DNA of 64,000 nucleotides from Nageia nagi. Lineage: Eukaryota; Pinophyta. Under the pieces are notes generated by a model. That model ran no database searches and was not told the DNA's origin. It saw nothing but the letters and a program-made list of their open reading frames with translations. This document shows positions 1-11,941 of this stretch, piece by piece (positions within the stretch are counted from its first letter, which is position 1; each line of letters begins with the position of its first letter). The position numbers were made by a program, and so were the translations under genes. Location of the stretch: positions 84,258,001-84,322,000 of the forward strand of contig JBITNC010000001.1 of NCBI GenBank assembly GCA_050084985.1, written 5' to 3'.

Positions 1-1031
1 TGGGAAGATGATTGTAAAAGAAGAGGATTTAAACATTATAGTAGATACCTAAAAGATAGTTTTAGAATATGAATAGGAGTTTTCAAATTATGATTCTCTT
101 TTATGGACTGGCCATATGAAACTCATAGAGTATAGTTGAATTTCACCTCAAAATGATTGAACCAAAACCCCTCCAAATATTTTGTTTGGATTCCCATAGT
201 AAGAGAATTTGTGTTGGGATGGGTAATGTAATAATTACTGTACAAAAGGATTTTATTTGATTACATTGACTTTTTTACAATATGATATCAATTGGATATA
301 TATAACCACCCTAAAAATCTATATATTTTGAATAATGTAGATTCAATATCAAATAAGAAGCATCTGGTGACCAAGAAGGATATCTAAGAAACTCATAAGG
401 ATCCTACAAACTCATGAAAGAACTATTGAGAAGAATAAGAATCCCATTTTCATCACTATCACACTAAATTTGAAAAAGGTACTAAACAAGTATTGTTTAA
501 CATATAAGCCAAGATCATGATCAAACTCTTCAAAAGTATAGATTCCTATACTTGGGAGTTAGATATTATTGAGGAAGAATTATTTATAAAATTCAATGCT
601 TGATAACTATATTTGTAAGAAGATTTAGAACTTCACCTGATAATAAAAGTCTTATGAGTATGGCCAAGAATAATGCCTAGAATAAGTTTGGATTACACTA
701 TCCATATTTGGTTTCATAATTCCTTTTCTTTATGTTGATTAGTTTCTAGGTGAAACCCAAATAAATATAGTGTATTATCAATTGATTTCAAAAGTCAAAT
801 ATTTTCTAATACTACAATGATTACTTTATGCCAAATGATGATACCATACCATACTACCTAAGTAAAGGCATCAATGTTACAATAAAATAAATATTAACTT
901 GATCGCTATAATCCTAAAGAGGATACAAGAGAGGTTCAGTATTGACTATCTATAGAATATGATCATCATTGATGGAAAAAGTTAATAAAAATATGGCTTG
1001 AGGGTGAGCCTTGACATTAAGTTGGGGAGGA
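1..1031. other. AT-rich stretch without a recognisable gene
   Basis: No open frame of useful length and no conserved protein motif is visible. The right end carries a purine-rich run (TTGGGGAGGA at about 1022-1031) directly before TGTTAACA, which looks like a polypurine tract before an LTR. The stretch may therefore be the worn-out 3' interior of an LTR element, but no domain confirms it. Confidence 0.3.
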
Positions 1032-1425
1032 TGTTAACATGAGAGAATTCTATTTAATGAAAGTATGGAATTTAACCAAAATTAAAAATTAACTTGATGA
1101 CCAAATGCAACAAGTCTTCATCAATTATAGCCTCTTATGAGAAAAATAACAGATGCCTTTGACTAATCCAAGAAGTTGTTAAGGGTATCGAGAGAGAAAA
1201 GAAGCTGGTAAGAGCTAAGTAGATAGAGATATATAGATCTAGGAAAATGATTGAATGATATTGTAATAGACTCTATTTGATACTTGTATATTAATAAATA
1301 TAAAACCCCTTTTATGACTCAATTATTATCTCTTTTATTATGCTTTTATAATATTTCTAGTTCATTTTATTTGCCAACTCTTGGTTGTAGATAAGAACCC
1401 AAATCTACTGATCTTGCAGTCAACA
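1032..1425 (+). repeat. Possible solo or 3' LTR
   Basis: The segment starts TGTTAACA after a polypurine-like run and ends AGTCAACA, so it has the TG...CA form of an LTR. A TATA-like stretch (AATATAAAA, about 1298-1306) lies inside, as expected for an LTR promoter. The homology between repeat blocks A and B begins just after its end. No second copy was found in the window and no target-site duplication is clear, so the call rests on the termini alone. Confidence 0.35.
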
Positions 1426-1785
1426 TTCATGGTAACTTATTATGCAAGTTCAAGTCATAATTTAATAATCCAATGCAGATCTTATCAAAATAAGTTATTT
1501 CTTTGAATATTTAGAAGCATATCATATGCTATGAAGAATTGCGTTTACTTTGAACATCTCCCAAATAAATTAGGAATATATGTTTCATACTCACAAGTAT
1601 ATCTTATAATATAAAGTATTGAAATGATTTTGAATATATGTGAGGCCACCACAATAAGAGTATAAGGTAAATGCAAGTAAAGGGAAACCTAATTAAACAT
1701 ATTAGTAATATATGATCCATATTCACTACAATGCAATTCATCCATAGTATTTTTGTTATCTACCATTAAATTTTAAAAGAAATAT

Positions 1786-3119
1786 TTTTTATTTAATCAT
1801 TGTAAAAGGGATAAATATGGAGAGCATGGTATCAAGAGAATATTTTAGAAGTACCACCCTTAATATCATTGTTTGATCCTCCAATAAGGGGCAAGTGGAA
1901 TGAACTCACAACATGTTAAGGAATTGTAAAATGAATTTGTAGAGTTAGGAAATTAATATGGAAAATTTAAAAGATGTCAATACTCCATTCACCAAGTTAT
2001 AATGATAAAAATGTAAACTTTGTAAGGTTTGAACTCCTCCATTTTTTCCACAATAAGAACTCCATTCAAACAGAAAAGGGGCATAAAATGTTAATAAGAT
2101 AATAATAAAAGAATATAATGAAAAGGAAAAGAGTAGAGTTTAATGGATAAGGAAAAGAAACATTGTTGTAGCTAGACTATGAATGAAAAGGTATCTCTAC
2201 ACCTATAAGTCATAGTTTAAGGGCTTGAACTTTAGAGTTTTTCCTATCAAGTTAAAATGAGTATTAGATATTTAGATTACTTCATTTCTATTATACAAGA
2301 ATATTTTTTATACTTCTTTTGTCTACATTTTACAAATAAATTTATATGGGAATTATATTAAAAAGTAATTTACTAAGGATTGTTATTAGAATATGAATTT
2401 TGGGAACTAGGGTTTGCAAATGGTTACAAAATTATGAACACCCTAAATATGAATTTGGATTATATTTCATAAGAAATATTATGAACCTCATCTCAATTTA
2501 GTAAGGAACATATGATGGGTAAACTAGTATTTAAAGTTTTATTACATAATCATGAAGGGACCTTCATAATTTGATTTATGTTTAAGGAAAAAATTAGGAA
2601 TGTATTGGGTTTCTTTTTTTATTTAATAAAAATGACATGGTATGAAGCCTTCCTTTGTATATATGATATTATTTGAATACATATAGCCTATTTGATAGTT
2701 TTCATTTGCAAACATATAAAACTTAAATGGCCTAGTATTGTTGCTTATCTTGTAAGTAAGGATTTAACATGGGTCTTGGCTTTGTTTATAAATATATGAT
2801 TTATTTTGGTTTAAAAGTCATCTATATACATATTAACTGGTTAGGTTGATATTCTAATTTTTTTTTGATATTGAATAATTGAAAGTGATATCATTTATTA
2901 TGGTAATTTATAGGAAATCTTGGTTGTAGTATTTTACTTGCAAACATCCTAATGTGAAATCATTAATTACATAATATGTGTAAATACATTAGAACTCAAG
3001 TCTAAATTATTTCTTATGAAAAAGAGGGGATAGTTTGTTATTTTTCTCTCTCTTACTTGTATATAGTGTGAATTCTATGATAATGTTTTATGATTCAAAA
3101 TGGTTAGATTATATTCTTT

Positions 3120-3160
<41 letters not shown>

Positions 3161-3489
3161 ATATATATATATATATATACATATACACATTTAATGGATC
3201 ACATATGATTTTTATAAACTAGAGAAATGTTATTGAGTTATTAAATTGATTTCAAGTTTTTTAAAAGAATATTTTGTATATATTATGAGGAAATAAATTA
3301 TATAAGATTGATGTTAGAAAAAATTAGTAATAGGTAGAATATGATGTCTAGCATTATAATTGAGATCTCATTTATGAGAGCTAGTTTTTATTACCTTATA
3401 TGCATGATAGGTTCCCTAAATTATTAAGATATGTTATTGAAAAATAAACTACGTTATATTTCAGCTATCTATCTACTATTATTTTATAT
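1786..3489. other. 1.7 kb insertion specific to block A
   Basis: Block B runs straight through the site where block A carries these 1,704 bp. A 10-bp direct repeat, AAAGAAATAT, stands on both sides (1776-1785 and 3490-3499), with a single similar copy in block B, as expected for a target-site duplication. No clear terminal inverted repeats, LTR or open frame was seen. The direct repeat is AT-rich, so chance cannot be excluded. Confidence 0.45.
3121..3179. repeat. (TA)n microsatellite
   Basis: An almost pure TA dinucleotide run, broken by a short TTTT at its middle. It lies within the block A-specific insertion. Confidence 0.9.
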
Positions 3490-4089
3490 AAAGAAATATA
3501 AGTTAACGATGATCATATTAATCACATCCTTGAGGTAAAAACATATCAACTACTTCTCATTATAGGATTGCAAAAAATGTATGATGAAAAAAAATAGCCA
3601 TATGATTGTATATTTTCCAAGTAAATATATAACTTCTATGAGATGAAAAGCACCAAGTATGATTGCAGATTATGCATGTGGATATTAAAAAATAGGATAC
3701 GGTATACTTACAATTTTTCATTGGGAAAAGCATTGAAGTTATGATGTAAATGAATGAATTGTTCAATTAATAAAATAAAAATTGAAATAATGATAGTTAG
3801 CCTGCTCGTGAGTTTTCTTTTTAACATTACATTACAAGTTTCGTATATTAATCAATTATTGTATTATTTTGTGAGATTTCTTATCTTTTTATCAAGTGAT
3901 AGAATATCTTCATATGTTTAAATTATAATTGATTATGTGTTTAAGGAAAAGCATATTTAAATTTGAATGATAAACATTTGAGGTATTTATGATTGTAAAA
4001 ATATTATAAGTTCTTATTTATAATGGTTGAAGCATCATCAAGATAATTGTATTACGCATTTATAAATCGTATTTGAGTTCAAATTGGAA

Positions 4090-4950
4090 AAATAAATATA
4101 CTTATTGTATAAGTTAAAATAAGAATAAGAATATATAAAACTATTTATAATGATTGAAGTATCTTAAGATTGCATTATAATCATTTTAAAGAAAATATCT
4201 TACTTATCAAAGCATAATATATAACATACAAATCTACATAATATGTTTGCAACTAATGAATAGGTGAGACAAGCATGGTCTTTATGTATCATACAAATTA
4301 CTTGTTCATTTGAATCCATGAGCAAAACATAATGTCGAAAGGGATTGCATGGTAAAGAACTATGGTTCTAATTTACCTACAATCATGAATTGATAATGAT
4401 AAATATTAAAGGATAAATGGTTTATCAAAAGGACCCATAGGATTTGTTGTGGTTAATAAAGTCTCGAGAATAAGTGAATACTTCATTTGGAATTTGGAAC
4501 TCTAAAGAGACCCTAATAATTCTAGATTGAATAAGGAGGTAATGATTTAAGATACAAACTATTGAATCCTCCAATTTTTGAATAAGATGACAAGAGGTTG
4601 CTATCATATGGGAACAAATTAGATAATCAAAAGTAAACTACAGTCAGTGAGGAATTTGATATTGAATGTATGAGAGGATTTTATTAATATATTGAAATTA
4701 AACTATTATTGTTTGTTTGAAATTAAACTATTCATTAAGGAAAGCAAGAATATAACTATTTAAAATTAAGTATATTTTATTTTTTCTATTATTTATTTTT
4801 TTGAGCATCTTTATTCTCAATGAACATGTTAGATAAATAGAGTTTTTGAACTTAATATACATAATTTAATTTTTTATTTGTATAATATATGTAATAATAG
4901 TATTATATAACTAAAGTTAATAATATTATATTTGATGTTACCATTGTTGT
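4090..4950. other. Second stretch present in block A but not in B
   Basis: Block B goes directly from sequence matching about 4080 to sequence matching about 4960. The 860 bp between are AT-rich and hold no recognisable gene. The edges are blurred, so I cannot say whether this is an insertion in A or a deletion in B. Confidence 0.4.
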
Positions 4951-6023
4951 AAAAGGTTTATCTAAAAAAATGTTCTTAATATAAATTCATATGCAAGTCA
5001 ACCTAAAATTTCCTTTTAGTGTGGATAATCTTAATAGATTTATATAGAAAGTAATTACTGTAATACAAAAGTATTGTTATGGTTCTTCTAAAAAGTATTA
5101 TCCACATTATTATAAAGAAAATTAATAAAAATATTTTTTATAAATTTAAATTAATACATACAATTCAATCATCATGTTTACAGTATTTTTTTGATGTACA
5201 ATGTTTAAGGATAATAAAGGTTTTATTATAAATTATAATAAGGATCAATGATAGGGTCTAGTGGTTCTTCATACTTTTATGGGTAGGTTAATAAGATAAG
5301 CCATCCATGTGCATGCATCACATCACATCTCAATTAATGTGCATTAGTGGATTCCAAGCTAGCATTTTGACAAGTGCATAGTATTTCATAAGACATGATA
5401 CATTTATTAAAATATTTTATTACTGGATTCTATATTGCATTTTAATATGTGGGTAACATTTCATAAGATATAATATATTTATGGCCAACTTTGTGGGGTT
5501 TTCATAGAGATCATAAACACATGAGTGAAGAACCATGAAGAGAAAAAAATAAGCAATATTTTGTTGTTTATCATATTAGTGTCATCTGAATGAATTAAAA
5601 ACATGAATGCATGGTAAAATAATAACTTCCTTTAATAAGATTACAATATAACATTATGCATTAGATTATATCTATAAAACTATGTACAAAAAGAATAGAA
5701 ACATAAATTACAAGTTACATCCATGCAAATTTAAGATACTAAACACGATTACAATAAAAAAATGAATCTCTATAAAAAATATTCATTTGATGTTTACCTT
5801 TTCTTTATTAGATCCATCCATATTATATATATATACATAAAAGTGCAATCTTTAAAACAATAAACCAAAACATCAACAAATAAGCCCAAAAAAAAAAAAT
5901 CACACCCTTTTAACAAATTATTGTAAATCAACTCTTTAACAAAATATCTTAAATAATTCTCAACCTCATGATCTTTGATATATACTATACTATCCTAGTG
6001 CAATTCAACAAATACGGAAAATG

Positions 6024-6073
6024 TGACAAATCTTATGTGAAAAGACCTTGACAAATCTTATGTGAAAAGACCT
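6024..6073. repeat. 25-bp exact tandem duplication
   Basis: Two identical 25-bp units (6024-6048 and 6049-6073) follow each other. Block B has a single unit at the equivalent place near 46360, so the duplication arose after the two blocks separated. Confidence 0.85.
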
Positions 6074-6421
6074 TTGGGAAAAGACCTTTCTTTATTCCCC
6101 CATTGGCTCGGACAAGTCTTCCATATCAATCCCCTAAGGTGGTTGATAGAGAACCGACTTGGTGGGCGTTGATGAAGGGGCGGTCCAACATGAACAAGTC
6201 ATATTGCTTTATAAGAAACAAAAGCCAAAACAATAAAGTAATTATTATTAAATAATAAAATACTTTCCTTATTGGGAATGCGGGACGGCCCCTTGGCAGT
6301 CGACATCTCCGCCACCTTCGACCGGCGGCGATTACCGACTTAAATACCCAACGGTTACGGGCGCCAAAAAATATTAAATCTTCCCCGTCATTATTGACAG
6401 CTTCACAAGCAGAGACATGCG

Positions 6422-6448
6422 CACGTGGAATGACGTGAGTATCACGTG
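6422..6448. promoter_or_regulatory. Cluster of G-box / ACGT motifs
   Basis: Two CACGTG G-boxes (6422-6427 and 6443-6448) flank a TGACGTGA element (6431-6438). These are classic plant bZIP/bHLH binding cores. The whole cluster lies in a 52-bp segment bounded by GACAG repeats and is missing from block B. Confidence 0.55.
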
Positions 6449-6931
6449 ACAGAATCAGGAGGATAGGTCAATATTTCGATATTCACGGTCCTACTGCCGC
6501 CCCGTCAGCATCCACATCGGACTATACGGGCAGCCCGGATCAGCACGCTTGTGACTCACGTCTGTCTTGGGCAGTCAGCAAGATCCGCTACTCCAGCCCG
6601 GATCCAGCGGGTCCCACCCTTCTCAAGTTAAACACGTTAGCCCATGAAAATGTGTCCTGGCCTTGGACCCTCTTGATTTTCGCGGCCGGTCCCATGGGGC
6701 TAGATTCTCATACGAAGCGCTTGGCTTCGACTTCGGTACTGCTCCTGCTAACTCCGCCAGAATCTGGATCCTACATGTGACCGTACGCTAGCTTCGGAAG
6801 TGAATCGGACGGAATGTACTATGTTCCCATGTGTTTCGAATGAATTTAAACAGTTCGTTTTGGGCATTTTTTTACAAAACTAGCCGTTGGAATACCTGTG
6901 GGATACATAGGTTAGTGTTCATCGAGCCCTA

Positions 6932-6946
6932 ATATTTTATAGATTA
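6932..6946 (+). promoter_or_regulatory. TATA-like stretch
   Basis: A TATTTTATAGATT sequence stands at the right edge of the GC-rich core and is kept in block B (around 47210-47225). It is followed by a CT-rich stretch that could serve as a transcript start. Function is inferred from position only. Confidence 0.3.
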
Positions 6947-7230
6947 AAAGGAGACCCTCGAATACTTTTGCCTTTCTTTCAAACGTCCTAAAGTATCTTT
7001 TTTCTTCTTCATTGAGTTTATGAGTAAAATGTAGCTATTAAAATGTTGGGTTTGTCTCTATTATGAAAGCTATTGTGTAAGTCTTTTACTTTACCAATTC
7101 AAAAATATATTTTTAAGTTTAGACATTTATTTAGCTTTATTTTTTCATGTAGTTTTTTTTTTGTTAAAGAGGAGAATTGGTAAAAATTTTGGTCATTTTT
7201 TATTACCAACATACAAATCGTATAAATATT

Positions 7231-8063
7231 TTTTATATGTACAATTAAGGTAATTTTTTTTTATATGTAGGAGAGTCTATAGAGACTTATGCGAATTGAT
7301 GTTACTTATGGAATCAACTACCTAAGATAGTAGGGATTTGATCAAAACACCTACAAGCCCACCTTCCCTATCGTTTGACCACATCCACATGGATGTTTTC
7401 TCATGTAGATTTGGGATGTTAAACCTCATGTTAATTTGGAATGTATTTAGGAATTCAAAGTATCATCTTCATGGGATAAGGTTTCTATAGTTGATTGAAC
7501 ATGAAATTATTATACCTTTGAGCTCACACCACAAAAGGAAATGATAAGTGAGATAACAATGTATATTGGGCTCATCAATAGATCTCATATACCTACTTAA
7601 CAAAATATCTTATTTCATGCAAAATTTAACCACATAATTTGTTTTATATTTGTGATAACCAATGCAATTTAAAACATGTTTAGACTTAACTCATCTTGTT
7701 ATTTAAAATAGTGTTGCAGTCATAATAAGTTATTTTGATGAGAATTACACATTCATCATTTCATTTCAAGATTATGATTCTTCAATGGTTCATAAATCTT
7801 GTCACAATCTAATGTATGGCTCATAGTTGCATGCACTTAATAGAATTCAATTATATCCACTTAATGTGATCCATATTACATAGTTTGCATTGTTACTCAA
7901 TTTAATATAATTCTATTTGTAGTTGAAGTTTGACTTCAACAATGGCAATAACTTATATACAATCCTGATTAAGTGTTAAATAGAATGACATGATGAAGAC
8001 TATGAACAAAGATTTCTCTACGAACTGTATCAATGCATTGTTAGAAAAGTGTGTATAGGTATA
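7231..8063. other. No gene seen
   Basis: AT-rich sequence beyond the end of block A homology. I see no open frame, repeat or motif worth naming. Confidence 0.5.
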
Positions 8064-8185
8064 AGATGTTAATTATCTTAGTACACCTCTTTCAATGCAA
8101 CATAGATATTAATTATCTTAGTACAACTCTTTTGAACCCAACATGGATATTAATTATCTTAATGCACCTCTTTTCAACCCATCAT
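8064..8185. repeat. 41-bp tandem repeat, three copies
   Basis: Units at 8064-8103, 8104-8144 and 8145-8185 share the core ATTAATTATCTTA followed by a CACCTCTTT-like half, with several differences between units. It is a small, aged local tandem array. Confidence 0.8.
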
Positions 8186-8363
8186 AGATATTCCTTGAAC
8201 ATACCATGGTTGTAAAAGAAGCTACAAGTGTTTGAATGGTTGTGCATAAGGTTGCATTATGATGCAAGTAGACATTGTGGTATAATCAAAATATTTTCCA
8301 AGATAATAATGATTTAATACAATCATGTCAAAGCAATCATTTCTACCAATTTCATTATCATAT

Positions 8364-8570
8364 GTGGGTGGAAGCAAGAAGTTGGTTCCACTTAAAGAGG
8401 AAGTGGGGAGTGAAATGTTAGGGTCAAAAATATAGAGATCCCAATATTTCAGGCCCTCGATCCTAAGAGATATCAAGATCCTAAAATGGGTTCATCAACT
8501 AAACTAATATCAAGATCCCAATATATCAGAATCTTGATATGTTGAAGTTAAATATCACATTGCAGGTTAT
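8364..8570 (-). mobile_element. Truncated copy of the GGGTGGGTGCAAGAAG TIR family
   Basis: It starts with GTGGGTGGAAGCAAGAAG and continues into GATCCCAATAT-type repeats, matching the reverse complement of the right end of the complete element at 50741-51867. The opposite terminus was not found, so the copy is truncated or interrupted. Confidence 0.5.
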
Positions 8571-10079
8571 AGAGCTCATTTTCCAGCTCTATAGCTTGCA
8601 TCTCATAGCCAATGCAAGAAGTTGCCCTCACATTTTGGGATCTTGATTTTAGTGCTCCTACACCCAACTACTGCCTTCAAATTCACCTTGCATTTTCCAT
8701 GTTAGTTCTCCTACTATTTTCTTGGTTTTTTTTTGTTAAAATATCATTTTTTCATAGTTTTTTAATATAAATAATTAGAAAGTAGATTTTTTTGTTAAAA
8801 TATCATATTTCTCATAATTTTGTTAAAATATTTCTCATGTTTTTTTGTTTATTAAAATATTATTTTTTTTTGTTAAAATAAACTCCAGTACCATAAACCT
8901 AACCCAAAATCACTAAGAATATCATAACCTCACAACCACACGTCAAATAAAAGTGAAATAAAGCATACCAAAAACTAGATTCAAAGTCCATTCCAACAAA
9001 CTACTGCATGACTTGGTCAATCACATAGAAACACCTCAAAAGCTCCTTAGAAAAGGGGATGTATACTAATAAGGGGACATTATAATACCCTTAGCTAAAT
9101 TTAACACATGCACAAACTTCATATTCCTAAAAATATTGATGATTTTATCTTGTCATAAGATATTTGAAGTTCTCAACAAAAATCAAAGATCAAAACAATA
9201 GAATACATAAATTTTTTCCATCCTAGTTTGATGTTTTAAATGCAAAAATGTTAACCATAGATAGGCCCAATAGGCACATTGATGGGAAAAAATCATAGAT
9301 AAGGCCATGCATAGGAATCCCTCCATCTATCTAATTATGGTTATCTTGTAATGTAGGAAACCGCCTTAAGAGCTCGAATGGAAGAAACTTATAAAAAAAA
9401 TAGAAATTTACAAAATACACATTGCACACTCAAAACTTGTTTAACAACACAATTCATACAAACCATACATCTTAATTCATAATGATCATAGAAAAGATAT
9501 CCTATATTTGAGAAACATAAAAAAAATCGAGCAAAGGACTTACTCAAATGGAAATCACCCTTAGCTTCCAATCTTATTTGAAAGTGCAAAATTAGATTGA
9601 CTATTTTGGATGATACCCAATTTGCTTCTGTGAGTTCAATATATTTTCACTTCAACCTCATAAAGCCATTAAAGATTGACCATAATAATGACAATCTTTC
9701 CAAATCTAACAACCTCTCCCTCCCTTCTTCATTATTGATAGGCTCTTAGATAACACAAATTGTTATGTAGGCATTCCTTTTTTTGTTTCAAATTGCTAAG
9801 ATTAGGTATGAATTTAAATGGAAAAGGGAACAAGGCTAAGAACTAGAAGCAACCTTAAGATACATCACTGCTAGATTGGCAACCTTAAGATACCTCCTTA
9901 AGAAAGGTATCATAAGATGATATGCATCTTAAGAGGGTAAGAACTAGAAGCAACCTTAAGATACCTCCTTAATATTACTCTACAAAATAGGCATATTATA
10001 ACTCCAATATTAACAAAAAATATGGAAAAGAGATTCTACTAGATGAAATATTTTAGTACTTTAGGGTGGAATAGATTCC
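8571..10079. other. AT-rich stretch with small repeats
   Basis: No gene was recognised. The right part has a local duplication: the sequence TAAGAACTAGAAGCAACC followed by TTAAGATAC occurs near 9838 and again near 9940. T-rich runs with TTGTTAAAATAT occur around 8740-8880. Confidence 0.5.
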
Positions 10080-11430
10080 CATATAGCTTTTATCATAATT
10101 TTTTTCCTCTTCAAGGATGAGGTTATGGATGTGGTATGTAAATATTTATCATCTTAGAAGGTTCTACGTAGAGTTAATCATACACTCATAGCCCTCTTAC
10201 CCAAATCCTTAGATTCTAAATCTATTGATACTTTAAGAATTATTTTCCTTTGTAGTTTTATTTATAAAATTATTTCAAAAGTTATTGCAAATAGGCTAAA
10301 AAATGTAAGCCTAGAGATCATTATGGCTGAACAAAAATATTTTACAAAAGGTAGTCAACTTAGAGATGAAACCATTCTCATCCATAAGATCATACTCTTT
10401 AAATAGTATTAGTAATAAAGGCTTGATAATTAAATTAGTCATGAAGAATTCCTTTGCTAGATTCAATTGGTCTTTCCTATTGTGCATGATAGAAAATAAT
10501 ATATTTATTGAGGGATGGAATAGTTGGATTTTAGTACTTATAGGCAATCCTTAATTTTATATTCTCATAAATGGTAGTTGGCAAGTATTCTTAATAGATC
10601 TAGAGGTTTCAAACAAGATTATAAAATTTCACCTTATCTATTAATAATTATGGATAAACCTCTAGGCTAAGGTATGAGTCACTTGGAATTGCTAGGGTGT
10701 ATAAAGGACCTATAGGTTAATCAATTATGCCCCTTATTTCCCACTCATAATTTACTTATGATACCCTTCCCATTGACTATCCTTATATTCCAGAGTTATA
10801 TATGATTAAGGGCCTACATAATTTTTATAAAATTACTTTAGGCAAAGCAATTAATTTTATGAAATGAAAATTATATAAAAGTAATATTACCCCTTCCTTT
10901 CTTTAGTTAATAGCCTAGAGATAACTAGAATATCTATTGATACTTTACCAATTACTTTCCTATACTTTCCTCTTCTTAAGGGTGGTAAAATAGGTAACTT
11001 TTGGAAATCCCTCATAGTTTTGTTCTATTCATAGATGGATGGTTAGATGACCAAATGAATATCAATAACTGATAGAGTAATTATTAAAATCTATTACGAG
11101 TGCACAACCTATTTCTTGGTTAAGAAATTTTTGGATCCCTCAAAAGACTTTAAATTAGATTGAATAAATTATAATAAAATGCATATGGAAAGGGGTCTAA
11201 ACTAATAAAGATAGACCTAGTTAGTTGGTCATTATGTTCTCCACCATGAAATCTAAAGGTCTTGTTATTAAAATATTTAGAACAACGAACATTGTAGTAT
11301 TGGGAAAACTCATATTGTAATCCTACTCTAATCCCTCATCATTATGGATCTTGGACTTAATAAACAAATACTTGGATAGCCCTAAATCTAAAATGATATT
11401 CATAGTAGATAATACTCCATGGGGTTCAAT
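10080..11430 (+). pseudogene. LINE (L1-type) reverse transcriptase relic
   Basis: Broken reading frames on the + strand spell the plant L1 reverse transcriptase order. First comes an ALLPKSLDSKSIDTLR-like block, then FLCSFIYKIISKVIANRLK at about 10230-10310 (the family's 'R-I-LC--YK---K---NRLK' block), then a Q-x-F-x-KGSQ-like block near 10330. Next is a region like 'N-G---------G--Q---SPYLLIIM' at about 10565-10660. A C-terminal GL-IKIFRTTNIVVLGKLI-like block follows near 11250-11320. Stops and frameshifts are frequent and the catalytic F-A-D-D box is not recognisable. The endonuclease half is missing. It is a dead, 5'-truncated insertion. Confidence 0.6.
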
Positions 11431-11941
11431 GATCTATTTATTTTCCATTCCTAGTGTTGTTTAACTTAAAGAATAGATTTTTGACATACGTTTGTCCATT
11501 ATTGATTAGATTTGAAATGAGGTTTTATTTTTTCCATTCAACTTTGGCTTTAACATATATTATTGAATGAAAATTTTAGTTATTTGGTTTCAAACCTTAG
11601 TAGGATGATCCTTGATACGGTTAGTTTAGATTGTTTTCCATATGATTATTTTAGATAAATAGAATCGTTAGCCATATATATACACTTCTAACTCCTAGAT
11701 TTTTTCATTTCACTTTAGTGTATAATAACTAACTTTGGTTTCAATTTAGATCCTTTAGATTGGATATATATAGCATACATGTCTTCGTAAACAACACATG
11801 ATATTTACATAAGCTAGTTTTCTAGTTAAACATGTGATATTGAGTTTATTTCTATTTCTATGTTATTGCTAATGTTTGCAGGTGCCTTTTTAATATCATG
11901 ATTGAGTCATCTCATGAATTTTATCCTAACATATTTTTAGA
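11431..11941. other. No gene seen
   Basis: AT-rich sequence between the LINE relic and the left LTR of the old retrotransposon. CATAT at 11930-11934 repeats the bases right after the right LTR (25832-25836). It is offset by seven bases from the LTR start, so I do not count it as a proven target-site duplication. Confidence 0.4.

Larger units (their letters stand above)
6271..6960 (+). promoter_or_regulatory. GC-rich, CpG-rich core of block A
   Basis: An abrupt island of GC-rich sequence in AT-rich surroundings. It holds many CpG sites, G-box motifs on its left side and a TATA-like stretch near its right end, an order that suggests a promoter firing rightward. The matching island at 46565-47215 is far better conserved than the flanks. 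An open frame on the minus strand of copy B (46799-47245, 148 codons) is broken by a stop in copy A and shows no family I know, so coding is unlikely. Alternatives are the promoter of an unknown repeat, an LTR-like control region, or a non-coding RNA start. Confidence 0.45.
1427..7230 (+). repeat. Large duplicated block A (partner of 44055-47522)
   Basis: This block aligns, in the same orientation, with 44055-47522. Matching anchors are 1430-1750 with 44060-44400, 3506-4080 with 44450-45000, 4960-5170 with 45120-45450, and 5200-7230 with 45480-47520. Block A is longer because it carries extra DNA at about 1786-3489 and about 4090-4950. AT-rich parts differ by roughly 10% by eye, the GC-rich core much less. 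It could be a segmental duplication or two copies of an undescribed long interspersed repeat. No coding region was recognised, and the right boundary is not marked by a primer site. Confidence 0.75.

Noticed and set aside
6271-6960. rRNA or tRNA gene in the GC-rich island
   Set aside because: I found no 5S, 18S, 5.8S or 26S signature and no tRNA A/B box or cloverleaf.
10366-10554. 62-codon + strand frame as a separate gene
   Set aside because: It overlaps the LINE RT relic in another frame and has no independent support.
11930-11934. CATAT as target-site duplication of the old element
   Set aside because: CATAT also follows the right LTR (25832-25836), but the left copy is seven bases away from the LTR start. 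Short AT-rich words recur too often to count.
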